Positions 59,201 to 64,000 of a DNA stretch of 64,000 bases are shown here, piece after piece. The stretch's first letter is position 1; each line of letters begins with the position of its first letter. The DNA lies in contig JAHFJM010000003.1 of the NCBI GenBank assembly GCA_023245935.1, positions 69,063 to 133,062 on the forward strand. The letters are read 5' to 3'. Under the pieces are notes generated by a model, which saw only the letters and a program-made list of their open reading frames with translations, ran no database searches and had not been told where the DNA came from. Made by a program: the position numbers and the translations under genes. This DNA is from Candidatus Peribacteria bacterium (GTDB lineage Bacteria > Patescibacteriota > Gracilibacteria > Peribacterales > Peribacteraceae).

Positions 59201-61622
59201 GGCGGATCTTGCAGTGACGAATACTCTAAGCAACACCGTCTCCGTCTTCCTCAACCTCTCGCGCACTATCCTCTACGTTTCCGCGGGCACCGGTGGTGCC
59301 GTCGGTATCGGCACACCGACTCCGGGCTCAGCACTCGCTGTGTCCGGTGCCGTGCTCATCAACGCAAACGGAAATATCGTGAATACCAAAGCCGATGCGG
59401 GCCTTGCGCTTGAGGTGATTGGCACCGCATCCGGAAGAACACTCCATGCGCAGGATCTTCTCAGGTCTTCAGGCGCTCTCACAATCGAAGGTGCTTCGTA
59501 TTTCGGTTCCGGCCTCACGATTCAGACAAGCCATAGCAATGCCGGTGCAAGCGAATTCACCATCATCACCAATTACTCGAGTACCAGTAACAAAGTCTTC
59601 CGTGTCTCTGCGTCCGGTGCCGTGTACAGCGACAGTCGCTATAACAGCAACGGCGCAGACTATGCGGAGTGGTTTAAAGATAGTGGTCAGTGGCTAGTGG
59701 CTAGTGGTCAGTCCGCTGCTCCACTCGAACCCGGTGAAGTCGTGTGTATCGATACCACGCAGAATAATGCAGTGAAACGTTGTGAAAATTCAGCTGATCC
59801 CAATGTCATGGGTATCGTTTCCACAAACCCTGCTTTCGTCGGAAACGTGATTTCCGGTGCCGAAGGCATCATCCCTCCCGGCTACGCTCTCATCGGTCTC
59901 ATCGGTCAGGTTCCGGCGAAGCCAACCCTCGAGAACGGTCCGATCCGTCCGGGGGATTCCGTCACGTCTGCCACTGAACCCGGCTTCATCAGAAAAGCGA
60001 AAGCAGGGGAGTCTACCGTTGGTGTGGCACTGGAAGGTTTCGATGGTTCGACTTCGCTCACCACAGGTGGATCGCAAAAGTCCATCAATATTCTTATCTC
60101 ACGCAAGAACCAATCTCTTACCGTCGAGACTCTTGAACAGAAAGTCCTCGATCAAATCAATGCCATGAATCTCACCGCTGAGGTTAGCACTCTCGTCAAT
60201 CAGGCATCCGTCAATCTGAATATTGATGATCGAGTGACGCAGGCACTGCATGAGAAAATGGCAGCCTTCGATCTCGCATCCGAGATCAACGCCATTCTCG
60301 ATGCTCGTCTCTCCGCTCTCGGCACATCGTCCGGCGCTCTCATTGGAAATAATTCTCTCACCGGCTCGGCTCTTGCAGCCCTTGCCAAAGCGGTCTCGAA
60401 GGAATTGACCAAGAACACTGTTACGGCAACAGGTTCGACGGATCAGAATTATGAATTACAACTTTCCGAGCTTCGGGATCAATTGCTCGTTCTCAGCACT
60501 CAAAGTTCAGAGCTCAGAGCTTCTCTCGGTTCCGGACACACGCTCCATGCCGCGGCTCTCAGCCTCTCTTCCGGTGCAACGATCTCCGGATCACTTCATC
60601 TCAACGGTTCTCTCATTGTTCCCGATCAATTCTCCATTCTTCACTCCTCTGCAACCACGATGTCCGGTACCGGATTCCCGATCCTCTCCGTTTCCGGTTC
60701 CGCCATCGAGATCGGTTCTCTGATGGCATCAGGATCGCTCAAGGTCATTGGAAACATCACGATCACCGGACTTGCCACGTTCCTCGGTGACGTGCACATC
60801 AAAGGTGAGCTCGTCCTCAGCAATCGTCAGGCGGGCTTCGCCGTCATTCCCGTTTCCGGCACCGCCGTCACCGTTACCTTCTCCGGTGCCATGATGACGA
60901 TGCCGATCGTGAACGTTTCACCCGATACGCCGATTCTCTTTGCCGTCACCAAAGTGACTTCAACCGGCTTCACGATTCGCATCGGCGAGCCGACGCAGAG
61001 CCCGATCACGTTTGCCTACGTCGCGCTCTCGGCGGATCAGCCGGGGACAACGCTCGGTCATGCTTCCGCAAACGGAGCTCCTGTTCTCATTCCTTTCACG
61101 GTGAATGCACTCGGTCAGCCGGTGTCCTCCGATGCCGTGTGGAACGGCTGCATCCAGGGCAGACCGCTCACCGACAGTGACGGCATTCCGTTCAGCTGCA
61201 GTCGATACCACGATGGCATGACATGGGATCATCCGGATCTCCATATCAGCTTCATCTATAACCCGAATCACGATCCTGCGATTCTGACGATTCCGGAAGG
61301 ATATCAGGTTGTCGTCGTCGACGGTCAGGGCGTTTCGACTCCGGTGGAGTCAGCACCCGAGCCGGTCACGTCTCCGGAACCCGTACCGGTCAGCGACTCG
61401 GGCTCCACGGTTATCTCCGATCCTCCTGTCGCACCGCTTATTGTGCCTGAGATTGTCCCCGCCTCGACCGGGAGTGTTCCTGCGACTGCTCCTGTGGAAA
61501 CGCAGACAGAGCCGACTGTGAATACTCAAACCGAAGCAGGTTCCGGTTCGATTCAGCAGTTCATTCTGCAACTGCTGCAAAACTCAAACACGGCAACAGG
61601 AAGCAGCGTGAGTGAGGAGTAG
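47256..61622 (+). CDS. Giant secreted repeat protein 2 (4788 aa), collinear paralogue of giant 1
   Basis: Signal peptide MNTLKQLLARVLLGTLFLGMFPTELSA; same 6-P-3-P-3-P-1-P module order; longer C-terminal tail than giant 1. Confidence 0.92.
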   Translation: MNTLKQLLARVLLGTLFLGMFPTELSAAVPVGKKISSVVSSSKTAATHPTIFSPTARDFSPSKITKVNNAVGASQIDSARLRRLAAAKAVASSVLETFLAFSGGEKYALGPAKNNQVLTFIDGKIVWRDVDALHSAAGGSPDVVHEPGRGRMPSSDSGGDSRHMGGTPVQTATTTTTSDGISLATADSRYVNVSGDTMDGALSITSNGLGLIISGTASGNALHAEHLLTVSGSSIFDGSARFNSSVTLNNVTYTFPASDGAGSGKVLKTNAAGQLSWADDNAVGTGLSQASGDSRYVNVSGDTMTGALTINLSSGFIGLKVLNTASGNILHAEKDLTSSGTLTVSSTARFKSNLNTVGTISGAALQIMAGSTNYILGSLGIGTTNPKAKLDVTGTISGTTLTISRNGSFSGSLIVQNNIVARSTISGSTINGFNLGSCNGSSQKLLYNNSTQKFECGSDLNSGGTGTFGTGNVITIGDSRYVNTSGDAMTGALTINLSSGYLGLKVLQTASGNILHAEKSLTSSGTLTVSGITRLKSNLNVVGTISGAALQIMAGSTNYILGSLGIGTTNPKAKLDVLGTISGSTLVISRNGSFSGSLVVQNNITARGTISGSTINGFNLGSCNGSSQKLLYNNSTQKFECGSDLNSGGTGTFGTGNVITVGDGRYVNTSGDTMTGALTINLSSGFIGLKIIQTASGNILHAEKNLTSSGGLVFEGAASGSSLYIATSLQGAGLTNCTGSNKLLWDSATGRFSCGIDQTSGSGLDQNSGDARYVNVSGDTMTGALTINLSSGFIGLKVLQTASGNILHAEKDLTSSGTLTVSGIARFKNNVNVVGTVSGGALTIMNGVSSILGSLGIGTSSPKAKLEVIGSFSGSRLYAASAFSGAGLTSCSGAGQKLLWNSTTQQFSCGVDLSSFGSGNVLTVGDSRYVNVSGDTMTGALTINLSSGYLGLKILNTASGNILHAEKNLTSSGTIVARNNIVTEQGTLITRYGLTFLSGSSLAEISGFNNYINFREGIGTDSTMRLTNQGNLRNIGSIQAGETLLTAGGTLAAKVDYAAGTNAYSVAVGDINGDGKADMAVANYGSDSVSVFINTGTGSFATKVDYTTGTSPYSVAIGDLNGDGKPDLAVSNNGSSSVSIFLNKGNGTFAAKVDYTTGSGPRFLAIGDLNGDGKQDVAAASFGGNSVSVLLNNGNGTFAAKVDYTVGSANPYSVAIGDLNGDGKPDLAVAVLNSTTIAIFLNNGDGTFAAKVNYTVGSDPTSIAIGDLNADGKPDLAVSNSSSSFISILINNGNGTFATKVDYTTGNNPYSVAIGDLSGDGKPDIAATNINGFVSIFINNGNGTFAAKVDYTTGSSPLSVAIGDLNSDGKADLAVSNYGSDSVSVFLNRSRTILFASASTGGVVGIGTPTPGAKLSVSGAVIISARGDLANARTDSGIALEVAGTISGSALKLMNNLSVSGTILSVGTITTRGTLSGNNLIVSHSASISGALLVLTSITSKGSLSGATFFGAGLGSCTNSNQKLLYDPATGKFNCSTDYAGSTFGSGNTITIGDARYVNASGDTMTGALTINLSSGFIGLKVLQTASGNILHAEKDLTSSGTLTVSGIARFKNNVNVVGTVSGGALTVMNGTSYFLGSLGIGNTSPKAKLDVLGTISGSTLVISKNGSFSGSLVVVSNITTRGTLSGTNLTVSKSASISGSLLVKTSITSKGSLSGVTIAGFNLGSCNGASQKLLYNNSTQKFECGSDVGANSIGSGNVLAIGDARYVKKQGDTMTGALIINLSSGFLGLRILQMASGSILHAEKSLTSSGLLMVTQSTVRGSGALVVEQRSNSTGAYIRGSGAHINAPLLVLDSSTGSYRAPHILFGYKGTFDVALWRTTGAVLNLSGHLLPSLTNKFDLGSSANRWRSLYLSGGTMYLGTAANQASINFNTSASRFGIDANADGTNELSILSIGNVGIGTGSPKAKLDVAGTISGTTLTISKNGSFSGALVVKSSITSRGSLSGVTIAGFNLGSCNGSSQKLLYNNSTQKFECGSDQSGGSANSGTVLSIGNARYVLKQGDTMTGTLKSRGFLLASGTTLSEMSGWNEYLNLPHSGIGTNSVTRLTNNGDLVNIGTIQSGEAHFRRGGTFAGKVDYTSGTPYSVAIGDLNGDGKQDLATVNVDGNSVSIFINTGTGSFATKVDYTTGSVPESVAIGDLNGDGKPDLAVANYTSASVSVFLNNGNGTFASKVDYTAGSNPHSVAIGDLNGDGKQDLAVANYFGNSVSVILNNGNGTFAAKVDYTTGSNPYSVAIGDLNGDGKKDLALANGGSDSVSVFLNNGNGTFVAKVDYTTGIVPYSVAIGDLNGDGKADLAVANYTSSSVSIFQNNGNGTFATKVDYTTGNNPYSVAIGDLTGDGKPDLAVANGNANTVSTFQNNGNGTFAAKIDYGAGTNPSSVAIGDLNNDGKADMATANYGTTVSIFLNLSRTILYASSGTGGAVGIGTPTPGSALAVSGAVLINANGNILNTKADVGLALEVIGTMSGRVLHAQDLITSSGSLIVEGTISGATLRGAGLASCNGASQKLLYNNSTNKFECGTDLTGASGTPFSSGNVLTIIDARYVKKQGDTMTGALTINLSSGFLGLKLLNTASGNILHAEKDLSSSGTLTVNGIARFKNNLNVVGTVSGAALTIMNGTSYMLGSVGIGNTSPKAKLDVSGTISGTTLTISRNGSFSGSLIVKNNLSGSSFYGAGLGDCNNSTNSKLIYNNATGKFGCATDQTAVGISYTAASNIFVNQSGDTMTGALTINLSSGYLGLKVLQTASGNILHAEKDLTSSGTLTVVGVARFKNNVNVVGTVSGAALTVMNGTSYFLGSLGIGNTSPKAKLDVRGTISGTTLTISGNGSFSGSLIVKNNLSGSSFYGAGLGDCNNSTSNKLIYNNATGKFGCATDQTAAGLSFTNADGIYVNQAGDTMTGALTINLSSGYLGLKILQTASGNILHAEKNLTSSGTIVSVGDIVSKNGTAKTKGYVLFSGATLAEMSGWNEYLNIIHSGLGTNSVTRLTNQGDLVNIGTIQSGEAHMRRGGTFAPKVDYTTGSGPYSLATGDLNGDGKADLAVAVSSGNSVAVLLNTGTGSFATKVDYTTGSGPISVAIGDLNGDGKPDLAVANQSDSSVSIFLNNGNGTFATKVDYTTGTSPHSVAIGDLNGDGKADLAVTKNGSASVAIFLNNGNGTFATNVDYTTGTSPFFVAIGDLNGDGKADLAVANNGSTSVSVLINSGNGTFAAKVDYTTGTQPQSVAIGDLNGDGKSDLTVANEGSNSVSVFINSGNGTFAAKVDYATATLPDSVAIGDLNGDGKADLAVANNGSTSISIFLNNGNGTFATKVDYTTGTSPYSVAIGDLNGDGKADLAVTNINSSSVSILLNVSKTILYASSGTGGAVGIGTPTPGSALAVSGAVIINANGNIVNTKADVGLALEVIGTASGRVLHAQDVLRSSGSLIVEGNMSGATLQGAGLASCNGATQKLLYNNSTKKFECGSDFLGSFGSGNVVTIGDSRYVRTSGSTMTGALTINLTSGYLGLKIMQTASGNILHAEKSLTSSGTIIAALDIIAKGTMKSDGYVFSSGTTLAEMSGWNEYTNLIHSGLGTNSVVRLTNQGDLVNIGTIQSGEAHMRRGGTFAAKVDYITGTSPYSVAIGDLNGDGKADLAVVNLNNSVSVFINTGTGSFATKVDYTTGTSPQSVAIGDLNGDGKPDLAVANENSDSVSVFMNNGNGTFATKVDYITGSLPYSVAIGDLNGDGKADLAVANYISNFGSSSVSVFINTGNGIFAAKVDYTTGTASTYVAIGDLNGDGKADLAVTNTLSDTVSVFLNNGNGTFATKVDYTTGSQPFSVAIGDLNGDGKADLAVVNLNNSVSVFINTGTGSFATKVDYTTGAGSYFLAIRDLNGDGKLDLVSANYYDDSVSVLLNNGNGTFATKVDYTTGDGPSGVAIGDLNGDGKADLAVTNTLSNTVSVFLNLSRTILYVSAGTGGAVGIGTPTPGSALAVSGAVLINANGNIVNTKADAGLALEVIGTASGRTLHAQDLLRSSGALTIEGASYFGSGLTIQTSHSNAGASEFTIITNYSSTSNKVFRVSASGAVYSDSRYNSNGADYAEWFKDSGQWLVASGQSAAPLEPGEVVCIDTTQNNAVKRCENSADPNVMGIVSTNPAFVGNVISGAEGIIPPGYALIGLIGQVPAKPTLENGPIRPGDSVTSATEPGFIRKAKAGESTVGVALEGFDGSTSLTTGGSQKSINILISRKNQSLTVETLEQKVLDQINAMNLTAEVSTLVNQASVNLNIDDRVTQALHEKMAAFDLASEINAILDARLSALGTSSGALIGNNSLTGSALAALAKAVSKELTKNTVTATGSTDQNYELQLSELRDQLLVLSTQSSELRASLGSGHTLHAAALSLSSGATISGSLHLNGSLIVPDQFSILHSSATTMSGTGFPILSVSGSAIEIGSLMASGSLKVIGNITITGLATFLGDVHIKGELVLSNRQAGFAVIPVSGTAVTVTFSGAMMTMPIVNVSPDTPILFAVTKVTSTGFTIRIGEPTQSPITFAYVALSADQPGTTLGHASANGAPVLIPFTVNALGQPVSSDAVWNGCIQGRPLTDSDGIPFSCSRYHDGMTWDHPDLHISFIYNPNHDPAILTIPEGYQVVVVDGQGVSTPVESAPEPVTSPEPVPVSDSGSTVISDPPVAPLIVPEIVPASTGSVPATAPVETQTEPTVNTQTEAGSGSIQQFILQLLQNSNTATGSSVSEE
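50390..51430 (+). repeat. Propeller 1 of giant 2 (7 blades)
   Basis: Seven FG-GAP units. Confidence 0.9.
53640..54660 (+). repeat. Propeller 2 of giant 2 (7 blades)
   Basis: Seven FG-GAP units. Confidence 0.9.
56450..57490 (+). repeat. Propeller 3 of giant 2 (7 blades)
   Basis: Seven FG-GAP units. Confidence 0.9.
58230..59270 (+). repeat. Propeller 4 of giant 2 (7 blades)
   Basis: Seven FG-GAP units; blades 1 and 5 nearly identical in DNA. Confidence 0.9.
59682..59709. repeat. Heptamer array (AGTGGYY)x4 in giant 2
   Basis: agtggtc agtggct agtggct agtggtc. Confidence 0.9.
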
Positions 61623-61627
61623 GCACG

Positions 61628-61749
61628 GTCCTCACCCCCAGCCCCTCTCCAACGGCCAGAGAGGGGTGACTTGCATTTCTCTGATTACGGACATCTTCTC
61701 TTCGCCGCAGCGGAGAGAAGTGGCTCCGCAGAGCCGAAGTGAGGATCGT
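61628..61749. repeat. Composite palindromic element, copy F
   Basis: Reverse complement aligns along its full length with copy A, including exact 20-nt core atttctctgattacggacat (61676-61695). Confidence 0.85.
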
Positions 61750-61777
61750 CGGAGGAAGCAAGTACTTGCCTCTTTGT

Positions 61778-61993
61778 TTATGTTTCCGTCAGTCTATGCA
61801 GTAGCCGTGCCGCATCTTCCCTTGTTTCTCTTATCGCAATCTTATTGACTCTCTCCCGAATCGTCTGCTCTTCCGCACTATGCGGAGTGATGTGGAGCAT
61901 GCCTTGAAGCTTGTCTAAAAGCTGTGTATCGCTCATTTGGGTATAGCGTTCTTTCATGACGTTCTCGCCGTCGACGTGCTCGAATTTAGGCAT
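61778..61993 (-). CDS. Small conserved-looking hypothetical protein (71 aa)
   Basis: MPKFEHVDGENVMKERYTQMSDTQLLDKLQGMLHITPHSAEEQTIRERVNKIAIRETREDAARLLHRLTET; start overlaps the ogt stop (ATGCCTAA). Confidence 0.55.
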   Translation of the reverse strand: MPKFEHVDGENVMKERYTQMSDTQLLDKLQGMLHITPHSAEEQTIRERVNKIAIRETREDAARLLHRLTET

Positions 61994-62504
61994 TGGCGCG
62001 CATTGTAAGCGCCGTTTGCGTTTGCGCAAATTTTTTCTCATGCTCCAGCAGCCACCGCTTCTTTTCCAGTCCTCCGCTGTACCCTCCAATTCCGCTACCA
62101 GATGCGATAATCCTGTGACAGGGGATCAGGATCACGATCGGGTTTCTTCCACAGGCGCTTCCTGTAGCACGCATTGCTTTCGGTTTCCCAATTCGCTTCG
62201 AAAGCTCTGAATAACTGATGGTTTTTCCGTACGGTACGCGCAGCATTTCTCTCCAGATAATCCTTTGAAAATCCGTGCCTTGCGGTGAGATTGCGACGGA
62301 GAATTTTTGTCTTCTACCACCAAAATATTCTTTCAGCTCTTTTCTGCATTGCAGAAGAACCTTGTCAGTTTTTTCCTTCGAACTTTTTTGCTTCCCGAAA
62401 GCAACACTGGTGATCGCTTGTCCGTCACTCGTGATCGTGAGAACGCCGAGGGGGGAGGGGAGAGTGAGGGAAGGCATCATCGACAGCTTAGTCCGTTCTT
62501 CCAT
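61986..62504 (-). CDS. ogt: Methylated-DNA--protein-cysteine methyltransferase
   Basis: Active-site NPIVILIPCHRIIASGSGIGGYSGGLEKKRWLLEHE; RIIWREMLRVPYGKTISYSELSKRIGKPKAMRATGSACGRNP. Confidence 0.93.
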   Translation of the reverse strand: MEERTKLSMMPSLTLPSPLGVLTITSDGQAITSVAFGKQKSSKEKTDKVLLQCRKELKEYFGGRRQKFSVAISPQGTDFQRIIWREMLRVPYGKTISYSELSKRIGKPKAMRATGSACGRNPIVILIPCHRIIASGSGIGGYSGGLEKKRWLLEHEKKFAQTQTALTMRANA

Positions 62505-64000
62505 CAGCTGCCATTTGCTTTCTCATGCAGTACCACTCAAAACCTTCTTTGAGCGCCGTCCAACTTGCCTGAAGCATGTCGCTGCTCACGCTTGTGGTGG
62601 ACCATTGGTCGGCATCATTTGCGAATTCGATGGACACCTGCACAAGCGAAGCGGATCCTTCGGCGCTGATTGGAAGTTTATCGACATGGAAGTCGACAAG
62701 TGAAACATGGGAAGTTTCAGGAAGCCTACCCGCGAGAGCTTTGCGAAGCGTTTGAAACAAGGCATCGATAGTTCCATTGCCTTCGGCAACCGTGTGTTCA
62801 ATGGTGCCATGCACGTTCATTTTCATGCTCGCCTCCGATCGCAGCCCGAGAGTGTCGATCACTTTGGGGGCGCTTACTTCGGTGAATGTCGGTGCCAGAT
62901 TTTCTTTCACTTGGGCAAGAAGCAGGAGATCCAAAGATCCCATTCCTGCTCCGAAGTTGATTCCATTGCCTGATGCGGATTTGATGGCATCGGCAGCTCG
63001 TACTTGCAGTGCAGGTTCATGGAGGAACCGATCACGGAGCTCAGGACTTAGGAGTCTCGAAGATTTTGCGATTTCAACAACCAAACTGCGACCACCCTGT
63101 TTCGATGCGACGATGCTCCTCTCGTTTCCGAGGGTCGTCGGATCGAAGAACTCGTATGCATTTCCACGAGGATTCTCTCCGTTTGTTCGTGCAACAGCGG
63201 AGATATGCATGCCACCGCTGTGGCTTGCGACACGATCGCCGAGGAAGGCTTGCCTTGGATCCAACGGTTGTCTCTGAATGCGGGAAATCTGACGACTCGT
63301 CGGGGTGAGTGTTGCGAGTGATTCTTTCGAGAGTGTTTCGTATCCGGAATGGTGAAGATTGGCGATTGCGACACCGAGATCAAGATTCCCGACACGCTCG
63401 CCGTGCCCGTTCCATGTGCCCTGTACATGACGAGCTCCCTCCTGCACTGCCGCGAGCATATTTGCCATCGCGAGATTGCGATCGTCGTGAGGGTGGATGC
63501 CGATGAGAGCGCCGCTGAAGGAGCGGCGGACATCCGAGACCGCTCGTCCCACCAAGTCGGGGGTCCTTCCTCCATTGGTATCGCAGAGGACAATGCGCTT
63601 CGCACCCGATTCCAGCGCCGTTTGCAGCGTGCGAAGGGCGTACTCGGGATCCTCACACCATGCGTCGAAAAAATGTTCGGCGTCGTAGGTGACATCGTTT
63701 GATTTCGAGGACAGCAATTGAATGGAATCTCTGATCATCGCGATATTCTCATTCACGGTTGTGCGGAGCACTTTCTCCACCTGGTAGCGTGAACTTTTTC
63801 CAACCACCGTGAGTGCAGGCGCCCCGCTTCCGATCAATGCCCGGAGACCGGGATCTCTTTCGGCTGCAACCCCTGCACGGCGGGTCATGCCGAATGCGGC
63901 GTGCTTGGTTCCCTGCAGCGGATGTGCTTTCAGTTCTTGAAAGACGGCTCTGTCCACGTCATTGGACTCCGGGAAACCTGTTTCGACGAAGGGAATACCG
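62488..64000 (-). CDS. cimA: (R)-citramalate synthase / isopropylmalate synthase family (partial, runs off right edge)
   Basis: GIPFVETGFPESNDVDRAVF reads through the right edge; VLCDTNGGRTPDLVGRAV, GIHPHDDRNLAMANMLAAVQEGARHVQGTWNGHGERVGN, SHSGGMHISAVAR, C-terminal LeuA-type dimer domain. Confidence 0.85.
   Translation of the reverse strand, partial: GIPFVETGFPESNDVDRAVFQELKAHPLQGTKHAAFGMTRRAGVAAERDPGLRALIGSGAPALTVVGKSSRYQVEKVLRTTVNENIAMIRDSIQLLSSKSNDVTYDAEHFFDAWCEDPEYALRTLQTALESGAKRIVLCDTNGGRTPDLVGRAVSDVRRSFSGALIGIHPHDDRNLAMANMLAAVQEGARHVQGTWNGHGERVGNLDLGVAIANLHHSGYETLSKESLATLTPTSRQISRIQRQPLDPRQAFLGDRVASHSGGMHISAVARTNGENPRGNAYEFFDPTTLGNERSIVASKQGGRSLVVEIAKSSRLLSPELRDRFLHEPALQVRAADAIKSASGNGINFGAGMGSLDLLLLAQVKENLAPTFTEVSAPKVIDTLGLRSEASMKMNVHGTIEHTVAEGNGTIDALFQTLRKALAGRLPETSHVSLVDFHVDKLPISAEGSASLVQVSIEFANDADQWSTTSVSSDMLQASWTALKEGFEWYCMRKQMAADGRTD

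Noticed and set aside
35630-59270. Regular ~147-bp repeats considered as CRISPR or satellite array
   Set aside because: In-frame protein repeats encoding FG-GAP blades; no short identical repeats with unique spacers
61612-61848. 78-aa ORF with PHPQPLSNGQRGVTCISLITDIFSS
   Set aside because: Translation of palindromic element F

Overview
This 64 kb window looks like a bacterial chromosome segment of CPR/Peribacteria type (taxonomy is inference), using the standard code (TGA is a normal stop). The left 12 kb and right 2.4 kb are mostly housekeeping genes: pyrD/pyrK, cold-shock protein, rRNA-type methyltransferase, DrrAB-like ABC exporter, DUF2127 protein, PRMT-like methyltransferase, GNAT, NAD-dependent DNA ligase, chorismate mutase, PilT, citramalate synthase and Ogt. 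Between them (about 12-61.6 kb) is a surface/secretome locus. It holds two ~1250-1400 aa TM-anchored proteins (FG-GAP propeller, Fn3-like, poly-Gly, SdrD-B-like, possibly SLH-like), a 1258 aa secreted lipase-like protein with a Cys-rich partner, and two tandem 4.7-4.8 kaa secreted proteins. The two giants share one architecture: 13 phage-tail-fibre-like 'GDTMTGALTI' modules and four FG-GAP propellers in the order 6-P-3-P-3-P-1-P. Every propeller I counted (10 of 10 in the locus) has exactly seven blades. A DUF559 nuclease-like gene lies between the two giants and is bracketed by copies of a dispersed composite palindromic element. Copies of that element occur at six places in the window, including in-frame inside one giant. 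Heptanucleotide tandem arrays have also entered coding sequence (giants, ligA). Other notable items: a strong promoter with an embedded 14-bp palindrome driving a 10-aa mini-ORF and a terminator/attenuator, and a translationally coupled uORF that repeats the first eight residues of its TrmB-like regulator with only synonymous differences.
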